Origin: Echinometra lucunter
Taxonomy: Eukaryota; Echinodermata; Echinoidea; Camarodonta; Echinometridae
Assembly (NCBI GenBank): GCA_029962745.1
Contig: CM057167.1
Coordinates: 20,944,679-21,008,678 of the forward strand
DNA length: 64,000 bases
Reading direction: 5' to 3'
Part shown: piece by piece, positions 43,356 through 56,739 of the stretch
How the letters are laid out: the number at the start of each line of letters is the position of its first letter
Numbering within the stretch: position 1 is the first letter of the stretch
Position numbers and translations under genes: made by a program
Notes under the pieces: model-generated
What the model was told of the DNA's origin: nothing
What the model saw: the letters and a program-made list of their open reading frames with translations, nothing else
Database searches by the model: none

Positions 43356-46300
43356 GAATCTCTTCAAACTTCGACCACCCAAGCAACCATATTTCTGTCC
43401 TTTATACACAATAAGCGTTTCTACATGTATTTACTCTTCATATTAGACCAGTTTCCTGTATAACAGACACCCACAACAGGCATCAAAATACTCCTATTTT
43501 GAACAATTTTCTGCTCGAAGGGTTACCAAAGAGATACCACAAAATCAGTCAAGCCTGATTAATAGCTAACATGAATTTTATTTACTTTAGATTGGCAGTG
43601 ACCTGGTCATATACCTATTTTTTTCATTTCCAATTTCGTGTGTGTGAGTGCATGTTTTAATAGATATTCAAAATCAAGAAAACTTCTTCACAGGAATGCA
43701 CAGAACTCAAAATTGTATGTACATGTAATCTTTACATAATTGCGAAATCCCCCTGAATCATTACATACACAGTGCTCAAATCTTTATTTTGTATCATTTT
43801 GCCTATATTTTCTATCAAGCATATGCATTTCCTTTCGTCTACTGCTAGTTTCATCCACGAAAGAAAATAAGTTCCAGCGCTGGTTCCAAAGTGGGAACAT
43901 CTGGCCTGTGCCCCCCTCCCCCCTCAACTCAAATGACATTTGAGTTGTATCTTATTAGCCTAAATTTGTGCCCCTACCCTTTTGAGTTGAAGATTTTCTT
44001 ACAATAAAATTTCAAGCAACAGATGGGTCATACCAATTTGTACAATAAAGCATGCCTTTTTGTAGTGAGTTAGAAACAGTAGTTCAAATTCAAAATGATC
44101 CTAGAATAACACAATAATACTAATTTGTGGGGTAAAAAAGAGGCTAGCAGATACTCCAACACTCACAGAATGCTTATCTATTTCAAGTAACTAATAGTTC
44201 CATTTGAAAGGCAGTATTTCATTGAATTAGCCCACATCAAGTTCCAGCTTACGAAACGTACTTCAAAAAATAGTTTTGCTGCAAGCGATGTATTTCATTC
44301 ATGGTTGTGTTGTACAAAATGTAACCTGATGAGTTGTTCCGCAGGCTATCGATGAAGAGTGCAGAGTAAATCACTTGCCTTTCCAAGCAGGTGAAGCAGC
44401 AATACAAAGTCTACCTTTAGCCTTTTTTTAATGGCCATTCCTTTCCAATCAAACTCATTATAACTGGCATTTTCAGGTACATGTAGCTTTTCATCCAGAA
44501 ATATCAAAAAGAATTCACATAAAATAGAAAAAGAGAAAGTAAATGATTTTCACTATGATCTTAGAGAATATAAAGTTTCCTGACTTAAAATTTCAAAGGG
44601 GAAGTACATGCATGGTCCTCACATGTACTACCTCCTACATATTTTGAGCCTTCATCTAAATGTAACAATAATTAATGCCATTGTCAGATGTCACACTATT
44701 GCCCTTCAGAACAATGGTTTAAATGGTTGTGGTATATATTTCAAATTAATATTGTTTTTCTTCTGACAATATTGCATTTCAGACTTTGGAAAAAGGAAGA
44801 ACTGATTGGTCTGAAACCAATACAAGTTATCCCTTCGAGGGGGCATTTCTGTTACTATACATCTTCCGTCACTGAAGGTGGGGGGGGGGGAGGAGGAGGG
44901 GAAAAATGAGGACAATTTCATTCAGGGAGGTCCACAGTGTGAAATCAACACCATTTTTGTCGAACATTGACCTGAAAAGGGATACTTTTACAGTCAATTC
45001 CTCGTATTTACATTTGAATCCAAACTGAAACAAATTCTAAATCTCTTTCCCTGGCCACGCAGTTCAAGAAGATTTGTGGATTTTGCCAAACTCAATGGAA
45101 GAATTCTTACATATCAGTTTTCAACAAGGAAGAATTCAATGGAAGTTAGATCAAAAGCCTCACAAAGGCAGCATGGCAAAGATGGATGAAAATTCCTGAC
45201 AGTATTCAATTTCGATTAAAAAGGTGTAGAGTGATGACCCAAGGAAAACATTTTCCTTTACATATATGTAAAGGAAAATATATATTTGCATTTATGTAAA
45301 GGAAAATGTTTTCCTTTGTTTAAAAAAAATCGAGGAAATTCAATGTCTGTCTGGCATAAGAGGATCAACACAAAATTGTCTTTACAAAAATTATATACAT
45401 TTTTGTATAAAAAGGATAGAGAAGTTACACTGAGATTTTTTCATTTGTTTACATCCCCTTTTCTCTCTCTCTCTCTCTCTCGTTCCCCCATATCAATTTT
45501 GCAGGGGGAGGGGGAGGGGGAGTGCCCCCATGCCCCTGCGAATAAGCTGGAGACTGGAAAAGAAGAAAACTCTTATTCATTCTCAACAAAGTGTGTGCAA
45601 CCTACAACCGACTTATGTGACTCATCTAATTGGTCACTCATTAACTGACCACTCATTCATCAAATGACCTTACTACATTACAAACATATTGATCAATAAG
45701 TCCAAAAGCAAACATTATGGTAACACTTATTCACTTAGCTTCAGAAATGAGGGTGTTGCTGAGAAACAAAAATAGTCATTCCAGAACGTTATTGCTAAAA
45801 ATTTAAAGTTTTCGATGCATTGCACATACATTATATACAAAAAATGATGATGTAATCAAATTTCCCAAACAAAACAAATTCACTGAATGAATAGTAAAAC
45901 ACTGTAAGTGAAATTAATTTTATTTCAAAAATATCACAGGAACAGAAAAATTGTAAGGGCATTGTATGCCGATAATGCCGAAACTCCTCGTAAATATGAA
46001 ATGGATCATAAAAATGCCTTCGGCATATTGACAGCAAAATTGAAATTGTCTTACTTTAATCATAAAAAGCTATCACTATGCAATCAAATTTCAGTAGAAA
46101 ATAAATTGTAACTTACATTAATGCCCCAGGACCTAAATATTAAGGCCAATGTATTTTCCCAGTTATGATGTTGTCACAAACAATGACATGTGCCCAGTAC
46201 AAAGCAACATGTGCACAACAATGTGAAGCATCCTACTTTACAGATTTCCTCAGGCTTCATCACTCTAGTGTCCTTGAGACTTTATTGTAGCCACTTGCCA

Positions 46301-46613
46301 ATCAAGAAAAGTTCAGTGACCTTTATGCCCACTGAGCTCAAAGGATTATGAGGTGCCAATCCCTCTTTAATCCTTGAAGTATAATACCAAAGGAGATTTA
46401 GGAAGGGTCAGTCTGAAGATTACTAGGTGCTAAGTCCATGTCTGCACCTTGTGTCCATCAAGGCACAGACCCTGAGTTCTTCCTGTTTGTTTGTTTTTTC
46501 CTTTCTGAGAATCTTGTGAAAACATCATACAGGACATTCAAAGGTCTTTGAATATCTCAGAATAATAGCAATTTCAATCTAGCTAACTTAACATAAAGGC
46601 CACAAGGCATTTG
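43356..46613. other. Mostly featureless
   Basis: Holds a G run at about 44880-44890, a small hairpin cluster of AAGGAAAA/TTTTCCTT words at about 45242-45318, a (CT)n tract at 45463-45481 and a GGGGGAG repeat at 45505-45525. No exon or larger element was recognised. Confidence 0.4.
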
Positions 46614-46685
46614 AGCATCTCTTACGAGATGGATATGGTGCCTAACAAATTGCATATATTATTATTATTATTATTATTATTATAA
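46614..46685 (+). mobile_element. LINE 3' tail fragment, same family as 63091
   Basis: GAGCATCTCTTACGAGATGG, then ATATGGTGCCTAACAAATTG, then CATATATTATTATT and an (ATT)n run match 63249-63312 almost exactly. Only the terminal 70 bp is present. Confidence 0.85.
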
Positions 46686-47709
46686 GATTAAATGTGCCCG
46701 TTCTAGTATGGACTCTACGCTCTGCCTGTTTTTATTTTTTTGTTTGCGCTAGAGATTGAAGAGACCAAAATATTTATTTCCTGTTATTCAAGGTAATGTT
46801 TGTGACTTCTGTTTGAGTGGGCATTTAGTGGTGGTGCCTCATTGCACAAATAAATTATCTTAAAAGCAATAAAGTGATTTAATCCTTAATGAGGGTCATG
46901 CAATGTCTACACTAGGTGTCATATGACCTACAGAAAACTGTGTGAAAAGAAGCCCCTCATGCTATGACACTTCCTTTGTACCCCAAGGCCAGGGGCAGCA
47001 GCAGTACACAGGGCAGGGGACAACCGCCCTCTGTGATTTTTCAAATGAAATGAAAAAAAAAAAGAGAAAAAAGAAGAAAATAGAGGAAGAGGATAGAAGA
47101 GTATGGGGAAAGAGAGGGCTGGATCATGCAACATGCAATGATAATACCCCTATTTGTTCATTTAAAAGGTAAAATAAACTCAGCTATGGGTCATCTTGCC
47201 CCCCCCCCCTCCCCATCAAAATACATGATTTACTGATCTTTTATAATTACAGCTTGTAAATATTGTGAAAAATCATAATATATATGATATGAAAAAAGAA
47301 AGTTTGCTGAAATAAATAACCCACAGAATAAGTGAATTCATTAATGAAATATCCGCAATATTCCTTCTACGAAATATATTTCCAGGAAATTTATATTTCT
47401 TTGCTTGTGGTATGCTTGCGGTTGGCCTACATTTTTCCAGACATCGGTCATACCAACAATGTGACATCGCCAAGTATGAGCTGCCAAAGCTCATCAACAT
47501 CAATGTAATTGCAAGGATGATTTACATGTATTTTGTAAACACAAATGTTTTACTGCATAACTCAAAATTATTCTCTTCTTTGACCATGAGGGCCTACATG
47601 TTAAATTGTAAATAAGCAATAATTTTTGAGCAAATAAGCACATAAGTTTTGTATAACTTTACGCCTACTTCCAAGGTATGATGATATTTTTTTCCAATTT
47701 ATGTAGACC
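46686..47709. other. Nothing coding recognised
   Basis: A purine patch lies at 47045-47120 and a C run at about 47200-47212. No exon was recognised. Confidence 0.4.
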
Positions 47710-48415
47710 TATTTGAAAGCAGGAGAGGGGGAGAAAGAGAGGGGAATATGGGGAGAGGGTAAGAGAGGGAGAGAAAGGGAGAGACAGAGGAAGAGAGACA
47801 GAGGGGAGAGAGGTAGAAAAGAAATAGAGGGAAGAGGGAGAAACAGAGACGGAAATGAGGACATAGAAGGAATGAAACACTATAAAAAGGAGACAGAAAG
47901 AAAAGGAGAGAGAGAGAATGATAGAAAGAGGGGGAGAGAAGAGAAAAAAGAGGGAAAAAGAGAAAGTTAGGAAAAGAAGAGAAAGAGAGGGTGAGAGATG
48001 GAGAGAGAGGGGGAGAGACGGAGAGAGAGAATGGTGCGAGAGAAGGGGGTAAGGGTGGAAATCAAAGAGACAGAAAGAGAAAGAGAAAGAGAGAAAGATA
48101 GAAAGAGACGGAGAGAAGAGAAAGAGAGGGAGAGAAGAGAAAGAGAGGGGGAAAGACGGAGAGAAAGGATGGTGCGTGAGAAGGGGGTAAGGGTGAAAAT
48201 CAAAGAAACAGAAAGGAAGAGACAGAGGGAGAGAAGAGAAAAAAGAAAGAAAAAGAGAGGGAAAAAGAAAGAGAAAGACAGGAAAAGAAGAGAAAGAGAG
48301 GGGGAGAGACGGAGAGAGAGGGTGAGAGATGGAGAGAGAGAATGGTGCGAGAGAAGGGGGTAAGGGTGGAAATCAAAGAAACAGAAAGAAAGAGAAGAGG
48401 GAGAGAAAAAAGACT
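47710..48415. repeat. 700-bp purine-rich array with a higher-order repeat
   Basis: Nearly pure GA/GGGA sequence on the plus strand. Superimposed on it is a unit containing ATGGTGCGAGAGAAGGGGGT followed by AAGGGTGGAAATCAAAGA, seen at 48031, 48169 and 48342 (spacings 138 and 173 bp). Long frames across it (E, R, K, G only) are artefacts of composition. Confidence 0.9.
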
Positions 48416-51125
48416 AGAAAGAGACAGACATGATGATGAAGACCATCATGAATAATAAATATCATCAATCAATATTCAGTGAGATAAAAAGACTCCATTG
48501 TTTACCAGTCCACCTCATCACTGTGGAATGTGATCTCATGTAGACTCTTTGAGATAGTTTATACAAGCAAACTTTTTCTTCTTTCATGCAGCCCTCTGCA
48601 AACTTCATGTGAAATGAACAGGACAAAAAGATTTCCCTGTAAGGATCTCTCAGAGTAAACGATAAAATTGTTACAGTGAGAATATACTGTCAAAACAAAG
48701 CAAATATTTGCAGAAAATAAAAGGGCAATGACCCTCTAGATTCAGCAATGACCCTCTAAGTTCCACACTGACCCATGCAGCGATTTTAGAACAATGACTC
48801 CATCATTCCATTAAGAAATTTGACCCTCTCCAGTTTCAATGACCCCAGATTGAAACAAATTATCCAGAAATAAAGCATGGACCAGTTTTCCTCATTTGAT
48901 ATTTTCATTAAAGAGATATGACCTTGTCAAAGTTTCAATGACCCTAAATAGCAACAGCTATATCCAGAGATAAACCTGAACCCTTCCCTCTTTTTATGAT
49001 GTCTATCCAGATATCTGACATTCCCAAATTCTCTTCGACCCCCACAATGAAAAAAACAAAAACTAAAAACAAAAACAGATACATGTATAAATTATGGTCT
49101 TCTCTAACTTCTTTTTGAAAATTCATTTTAGGTGATGGTTAACAAAAGAGCCTGATGATAAAGACTACATCTGGTAAAGTTCCTTCTCCTCAATAACCTT
49201 TGACCCCATATTTCTTTCGTCAATAAAACAAGTAATACATTGCCAAGTTACATATGAAATCCATATCCCGGATGTACCACATTTCTTGGAGATTTATGAG
49301 CAACATATGAGAAGAAAAACAATCAAATCAGTTTTTCTCTTTCTTTGTCACTTCTCATCTAATGGTATTTTATCTGTTTTTTATGATGCACTCCTGACCT
49401 CATATATCATATTTATGCATGTCTTATATATTGTAATAAAATAAAGGAAAATGAGAAGTGGTTTGATAATGAGGAGTTGTGAAATACAATGAGTGAAATA
49501 TGAAACCCCATTTTCTACATCTGTAGCTCCTGCATGCTTAAATCATACTTGTAATAAACTGTATGTATTCCTATGTGCAATAAACACTTGGACTTGCAAA
49601 CTGAATGTAATTATGGTTATAGGATGTTAATTTCCCCTTCAATGTTTTCAATAAACCAATCAATCAATCAAAAGAGAAAAAGAAAAAATTTCTTTAAAGA
49701 AAAAAGTTTTTAAAAAGTTAGAAAAACGTTATGGTTTAAAAACCATAGACGAAACTGCATAATTATGGACTATAGAGTAATATGAAATCACTGATTTTTT
49801 TGTAAAATAGAATTGCTTTAAACCAAAACTTTGAGTATCAGTACAAAGTACCCCAACCTCTTTCCTCAACAACAGAAATTAATTTCCCTCCAAATATGAC
49901 CTCCACTACCTTCTGGCAAAGTTTTCTTTCAGCTGAGGGCTCAAAGGCTCTCCCCCAAAATATTGTTCCCCAAAGTCTCCCTACAATGCAGCTGATCATT
50001 AGTATTCATAAAGGGAGCAAGTTTCACGGAACAGGACCTGCCGGGCCAATTTGTTATGTTAGAAAGCAAGGCTTTATTGTGCTTCTACTTTTGATGGGTG
50101 TTTATAGTGACAAGTTATTGGGAGATAGAGGTGACAGATTTTACACCATACCGTATCACCATTTCCTGTCAATTGTACTTTTCTTCCAAGCTACCCTACC
50201 CCTTGAAAGAGATACAGATCTTGAGTCATAGGGTGGATATCCCTTTAAGGGCTGGCCCCTAGATACAAATAATTTACAGATTTAAAATGTTATTCATGTT
50301 CATTTTTAACAAAAATTCAAGAAAGCACTTCAGAATATATAACACGCACTAAATGTACTTTCTAACTCCTTTCAAAGTTGTTGAATAATTAACCTATAAT
50401 TACACAGATTTGAAAACAGAAAAAATGTAACATATTACCATAAAATTATTTCAAAGACATGGGAAGCGAGATGATGCAAGTAATAGTTGTGACAGAATTC
50501 ACTTGATTATGCTCCTGGAGTTCTTTATTTTAAAAAATACTTATGATTTTAGAATCATTACTGAAGCAAGGATGAATTCTTTTTGAGTTATCTATAAAGG
50601 AAGGGCTGCGTTTACATTCTAAAAACAAACAAACAAACAAGAGATCTAAACACTGAACTATTTCATCACCATAACATCAATTGTGTTTGCTTTAAATTAC
50701 AAATGTTGGTTTTAAGTACAGTGTGAATCATTCATTTGAAATTCAACGAATCCAAATTTTGACCAGGCAAACAAATAATGAATGAAATCATAAAAAAGGA
50801 AATTGAAGCAAATGGAAAAAAAAAAATCACAGGTGGTCGTTTTAATGAAGAGGAAATGGTTACTTGGGGGTAAATGAGAGCTTATGATATCCCTGTTACT
50901 TCCTCTAAACGTCATTCTAATATTTCAACAGCGAGCCAAGCCACAGTCCTTTCAAAGCTTTAAAGGGGTCCCTCGCGGGAAGCTGAGAGGTTTAACAAAT
51001 TACTGGCATATTATAAGGAATAGGAATATTTTCAAAAACCTGCCTGCTAAATTGATAATTACACTAACTCATTATCAATTCAACTGTAGCTTACAATAAA
51101 GAAATCTCTTTATTTTTAGCTGGGA
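48416..51125. other. Mostly featureless
   Basis: CAATGACCCTCTA-type words recur between 48725 and 48950. An AATAAACCAATCAATCAATC tail at about 49652-49672 could be the end of a degraded retroelement. No exon was recognised. A 111-codon frame at 49896-50231 has no family. Confidence 0.4.
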
Positions 51126-51265
51126 TTCCACACTAACTTTTCTTGATGGGGGTCTGGACTGAAATTTTAGGGTCTGTTTGCATTTGATGTAAATTCTTTT
51201 ACATTTTAAAGGGTCTGGCCCGAGATGGGCCCAAAGTGTTGTGGGCACCTGTTAACATCAAGACC
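51126..51265 (+). repeat. Second copy of the dispersed repeat at 4005-4175
   Basis: Shares CACACTAACTTTT, GGGGGTCTGGACTGAAATTTT (GGGGTTCGGATTTAAATTCT in the other) and CACCTGTTAACATCAAG. It lacks the G run of the first copy. Confidence 0.6.
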
Positions 51266-53268
51266 TATAGCAGTTGCTTCTACCCATCCCTCAAATGTCC
51301 TTATTCACGGTCTTAGTGATCAATATGAGTCATTAAGCAGAACATAACAAGGAGAATGACAGCTGAACAAATGCAGTTGAAAATGTGTACACAATTATCA
51401 TATCTGCAAAATCTTAGAATCCAAAATACAATAATGACCGTGGACCCAGCCAACTATTTCGGTATAGTTTTCGAAAAGGAAGGTGCCTATATTCCAGCAA
51501 TATTCCTATTAAACCGTTTCCCAATATCTCTGGAAAGCACTTGTTAAATGGTGTTTGCTTGAATTTGCATTCAAAGGTGTACGACAGGTTGATGATCATG
51601 AAAAAAGTGCCCAAAGTAATCTATACAGTCAAGAACAGTAGCTTGCTGCTTCAAAACTTGGATTAATGTGTTGACCGCTAGCCTACATTACACAATGATT
51701 GTTCTACAGGGTGGGTGAATGAGTAACGCATCATCTGTTGATGGCAAAAAGGGCCTTGAGGCTTAACTCATATACCTTTTGCACAATAGTGAACAACCTT
51801 TTGGCTTTCAACATATCATACATCAGGGTAAAAATTTGAATCTCTTTAGCCCTTCAAAATCACCATACTTCCTTACTCATAAAACACTAACCAATCAATG
51901 TCAGTAGTAGCCCTGACCTTGTAAGATGAGTAACACTGCAGGTTCACAATATTTCCAAAAATAAAAATCAATAATGATCTGACATTAGGCAAAATAACAG
52001 GTACAAATCATCTATAGATATGTGTCAAGCTTACACAAAGTATAATCAATCACAACACTCACTGATATCTCAAGAAGGCATCAAAACTTAATAAATTAGA
52101 CAGCCTGAGATTAAAACAATATAGCGAAAAAAGTATGGAAAAAAAGTTCAGCATTTCAATGCATGCCAGATTAAAAGAAAAATGGATTTCCTCCACAGAC
52201 CTTATGCTTGGATAAAATGAAAGCAAGAGAAAATGAGAAAAAAACAAGAATGTAATTTAGATTGAAAAGTCTGTTTCATGTTGACATATCTGAAAGTGAA
52301 TGATTCATAGCCCATTGCACCCGTAATACCAGAGCTTTGGATGCTGATAGAAAAAAGATAATCGAAAAAAAGAAAAGAAAAGATTATTACTTGTCTTGAC
52401 GAGCTAAAAATCTCATGAAGGACAACAAAAATTATTCTAGAGCTGTAATTCAAAGGAATACTTTATTTTCAAACCAGAGTTCATTTGGTCTTCATATGGA
52501 GGCCAAAATTTTTATTACCATGAGGTGACAACTGAAGTCCCTCAGCTCAGCATAGTCTAAACTATAATACATTATATTACAGACATGAGCAGGAAGGAAA
52601 ACTCATCTGAAACTTCAAGGAAAGTGCCAAGAAACGATTCTGAGGGCTTTTTTCCTTCGATGCGCAAAGAAGACGTTAATACAAACTGACAGAGAGAAGA
52701 AAGCCCTTGGCCTTTTCTCAATAGAATTACTCTTTTCCTATACTCCAGAGCTAAGAAGTTGTAAGGACTGGGGAGTTACATTTATGGCAGCTGAACTTCT
52801 AGGGAGGACCTGGGTTTGACTTGTACCAGTAGACACGCCCCTAAAACGTGAGGGTATTATGGCATTGTTTTGTGCAAGTTGTATCAACTTGTAAGGATGT
52901 TTCATTCGGTGTTTTAGGTTACTGCAGAAATTAATTTACATGTATGCACCTAATGGAACTAAAACACATGCTGGAGCTACAAAAGGAACAACAAAAAGGG
53001 ATATTTATAGAAAAGGAAAAGTTATTCATATAGGGAAGAATTCTAGACAAGATTAATGGCTAGGATGGAAATAAGATAGGAAGATGGACCCGAGACAGAT
53101 GGGGAACTGATTCATATTGGTCTTGATACCAAGAGAAAAGAATCAATCAACTTTATAATGCCAAGAAGTACATCTGAAATGAAATTTCCTATCATAGATT
53201 ATTGATCACAGATGATGAAGATCTCTGTGTGTGGTAGTACATAGCAATTAGTTTGATATGTTGGATAT
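51266..53268. other. Nothing recognised
   Basis: AT-rich sequence without exon-like frames, clear inverted repeats or tandem repeats. Confidence 0.4.
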
Positions 53269-53497
53269 GTAGAGGTGTTGTGGCGTAGTGGATAAGTCTC
53301 TAGACTGAACCATAAGCTATATGCCTGAGCTACGTCCCTTTGCCACTCTCGACTCGGGTGTAGCAAGAGGCCACCTTGCAGGAGTTGTGCTAAGTTCTAC
53401 AAATGCCAGAGCTAAAGCTGGAGTATATTCAAAGTCCTTTAAAAGTGCATACAGATGTTGTATCATGCAATATGTGCTATACAAGAACAGAATATTA
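53269..53497 (+). mobile_element. tRNA-derived SINE, second copy
   Basis: The head GTAGAGGTGTTGTGGCGTAG matches the head at 9535 with an A-box-like TGGCGTAGTGG. The B box region is replaced or deleted. The body (TTTGCCACTCTCGACTCGGG) matches the SINE part at 10045-10190, and the 3' end GTGCTATACAAGAACAGAAT runs into an (ATT)n tail. The tail resembles that of the LINE ends at 46614 and 63091. Confidence 0.75.
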
Positions 53498-53766
53498 TTA
53501 TTGTTGTTGTTGCTGTTGTTATCACTATTATTATTATCATTGTTATTTTACTATTGTTATTATTTTATTATTGTTATTATTATCATAATCATTATTATCA
53601 TCATTATCATTATTATTGTCATTATTATCTTTATAATTATTATCATTATAATCATTATCATTATTATCATCATCATCATTATTCTCATTACTATTATTAT
53701 TATCATCATTATTATCATTATCATATTATCATTACCACTATCATCAACATCATCATCATTATTATA
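53490..53766. repeat. (ATT/ATC)n microsatellite of about 275 bp
   Basis: Long run of TTATTATCATCATT-type trinucleotides, continuing from the SINE tail. Frames here give only I, M, N, D or L runs and are not coding. A purine tract with a short GC-richer stretch follows to about 53930. Confidence 0.92.
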
Positions 53767-54041
53767 TGTTAGAGAGCAAAAGTGAAAAAAAAAAGAGATG
53801 AGAAAGATAGAATAAGAGATGGAGCGAGAAAAAGAGACTGAGAATGAAAGGCCGGAGGGGAGGGATGGGGGATGGGGGTTGAGGGGTGACATCGAGAATG
53901 CCCGGAACAAAGGGAGACGGGACAGATTAATTTCAAAATGTCACGCCCCCGTGGAAATCATACAGGTTTCTCATAAAGGGAGACAACTTATTCATATTCA
54001 GTATACTGATGCGGCATGTTTCCTCCAGCCTATGACATCAT

Positions 54042-54609
54042 TTAAAGGGTAAGTCCACCCTAGAAGTTTCACTGTTTCAATAAAAGGAAATAAATTTGAA
54101 CAGCATTTTAAAAAAGAAATGAGCAAAATCGGTCAAAGAATAAGAAAATTACACTCATTTACATTTTCTAGTAAACTACTCTCGGCTCTGCAAATTGGCA
54201 ACACTGACGACATCACGTGCGAGCAGGTCTCCATTCACTTTGTACATGAAATTTCACATTTTCACAATTTTCTTGGAAGTTACACATTTTCTCAACCCAT
54301 AGTCAAAGTATGTTATGTAAAAAGCAATTCTTCTGAACATAAATTGATTATGGGGGTTAGAAACTGTGTAACTTCCAAGAAAATTGCGAAAATGTGAAAT
54401 TTCATGTACAAAGTGAATGGAGACCTGCTCGCACGTGATGTCATCAGTGTTGCCAATTTGCAGAGCCGAGAGTAGTTTACTAGAAAATGTAAATGAGTGT
54501 AATTTTCTTATTCTTTGACCGATTTTGCTCATTTCTTTTTTAAAATGCTGTTCAAATATATTTCCTTTTATTGAAACAGTGAAACTTCTAGGGTGGACTT
54601 ACCCTTTAA
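54042..54609. mobile_element. TTAA-flanked snapback element with long near-identical arms
   Basis: The 568-bp element starts TTAAAGGGTAAGTCCACCCT and ends AGGGTGGACTTACCCTTTAA, with TTAA at 54042-54045 and 54606-54609. Two arms of about 240 bp are almost perfect reverse complements, with a loop of about 80 bp. Both strands encode the same 45-residue start (MSKIGQRIRKLHSFTFSSKL...), because the arms are copies of each other. This is not a gene. Arm identity suggests a young insertion. Confidence 0.92.
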
Positions 54610-55009
54610 TGCTCAACAAAATTCTCTATAGCCCTCGTTATATATCAATAAGAATAAAAACTTACTACTACAGTTATAATGCCCTAGCTAGGTACATGTA
54701 AATGAATGGTGTACACTAAATTATGTAAACAGACACATCAATGGCTCAATGATTTGCAAACAATGTAGTAAATATCACAGGATTTTGTTCACAAAACAAT
54801 CGAACGCATCAGTGATTCATGAAAATAACAGATGAGTAATTAAACACATACTGTATGTGACAAGCACTGTCCTTTTGTTCAATTCTGTTCAACAGGTTTT
54901 TTTTTTTTAACTGTAATAAACTACAATTCATTAGTTGTATAAAGGCATGATTTATGAACCAGAAAACAAAAGGATTTCAATAATTGTAAAAACAACCATC
55001 AACATGATA

Positions 55010-55290
55010 GGTTACACTATGAACATGGCAGACAAAGAAAGCGGACAAAATAAACAACCTCTCATTCTACCCTTCACAATGGTTCTGGTAGTCAAAAGAA
55101 CATCCCTTCTCAGCTATTATGTTTAGTCATGTAGTTCCAGGTGAATATGCATGTGACACACGTTCCACATATTTTAGACAATAGCAGTGAAGGGATGTTC
55201 TTCTCCTGACTACCAGAACCATTGTGAAGGGTAGAATGAGGGGTTGTTTATTTTGTCCGCTTTCTTTGTCCGTCATGTTCATAGTGTTAT
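55010..55290. mobile_element. Inverted repeat with 100-bp arms
   Basis: Arm 1 (about 55013-55110) contains AACCTCTCATTCTACCCTTC, ACAATGGTTCTGGTAGTCA and AGAACATCCCTTC. Arm 2 (about 55190-55288) is its near-exact reverse complement. The loop is about 80 bp. Outer ends read ACACTATGAACATGG and CATGTTCATAGTGTT. No protein is encoded. Probably a foldback MITE. Confidence 0.85.
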
Positions 55291-56739
55291 TGGTCTTCTT
55301 CTTTATTCTTCTTTTGCACCAGGATATTGGTGAGTAATTTGCTCAACGAAAGACACATGTAAATACAGGACTAACATACAGATGAAAGTACATTCGATAC
55401 CATGGAATCGATTTGATAGTTGATAGCATGGAAAGTAAAATGGGTTCAGTTCAGGTTTATGAAGTAGTGAATATCACTGTCAGTGTCACATAATCACAAT
55501 TTAGTAAAAAGTGACAATTCACATTTAAGTGTTGTTGTTGAGTGTGATGTTATCATGAAGTTGCATCAGTCAAATTTTCCTTGATTTTCTCACATTCCTG
55601 AAAAGAGATTACATTCAGATAAAATTGCACCCAAGAGAAAATACAATTAGGAGGGACCAACCCATGGTTTTCACATTATGGTGTAAAAAAAAAAGACCAA
55701 ATGTACTTACCGTTCATGTTTCCAGATGTTTCTGTGACTATTCCATCCAACAAACTGGTATAAATCATATCCTCATTATATCAAGTCACTCTCCACTGAT
55801 AAAAATATACTTGGGACTCCGAATCATGCAATATTAATACAATATTCCTTCCTTCGGTTTGTAACTTATGAAATCATGCAATGTAATATTCCTTTAGTTT
55901 GTTCAGGAGGGAATTGTGTAGAGTTCATCAAGAATGTACAAGTTAGTGCACAGCTAGGTTATCACAAGTTCTCTGCAAGTGCTGGTGGAAGACTGGGTTG
56001 GTATCTATAAAGCGGACAACACAACAACAAAGTCTGGTGATGTGAGGGAGAAAACTGTGTTATGTCTGTGGTCTGACCTCAAAAGTTTGATGGTTTATAT
56101 CACCCCCAAGTTGAACGTGCACCCTGGGATGGGTTCGTCACTACCGATTCTAGATCGAATTGCCCCTAAACTCTGAGAGGGGAAAAAAGAGAGGGAGAGT
56201 GAGTGAGTAAGTGAGGTAGAGCGTAGCTAGAGCACACCTCGAGCAACGAGAAGAAAAAATTTTGGTTGTCATGTGTGAAGTGAAACGGAGCAACGGAAGC
56301 ACCTCCTGGTAGAAACCTATATTGCCAAGGACAACGAGGTTGTTAATCTAGGATCACCCTGGGTGGGGTCCTCAAAGTGAGAGGGTCTGGAACACCTTTA
56401 GTCAAATTACAGTCGACTGATGGAAAGCCAGGTTCAGAAACTCTCTGTCATCCACACTCTCTCATATCAGAGGGTTTCATATTTGTCCATGATCATTCTG
56501 GGTTGGGACAAATCAACTGTGGAGAACCTGACACACACCTAGTGAACTTAAAGTCGACAGGTTCAGAAACCCTCTCCTCTATCTAATCCACAAGAGTGAA
56601 AATCCCATCTTTGAGGAGTAAAATAAGTTATCACTGCATTTTTGGATGGAAATCCTTGCTCAACATCAATGAATCCACTTTGAATGAGTGGTGTGAATTA
56701 CTCATTTGAAAGGGAGTTCTACATTATTCAAGCATAGAT
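55291..56739. other. No gene recognised; degenerate internal repeats
   Basis: Between about 56345 and 56590 the words GTCGACTGATGGAAAGCCAG/GTCGACAGGTTCAGAAACC and CTCTCTGTCATCC/CTCTCCTCT suggest a diverged two- or three-unit repeat. No exon was recognised. Confidence 0.4.

Noticed and set aside
47665..48363. Frames rich in E, R, K, G (plus strand) or L, S, F (minus strand)
   Set aside because: They are translations of the purine-rich array.
53321..53910. Long frames rich in I, M, N, D and H on both strands
   Set aside because: They are translations of the ATT/ATC microsatellite.
54119..54532. Two identical small proteins on opposite strands
   Set aside because: They arise from the two arms of the snapback element and are not genes.
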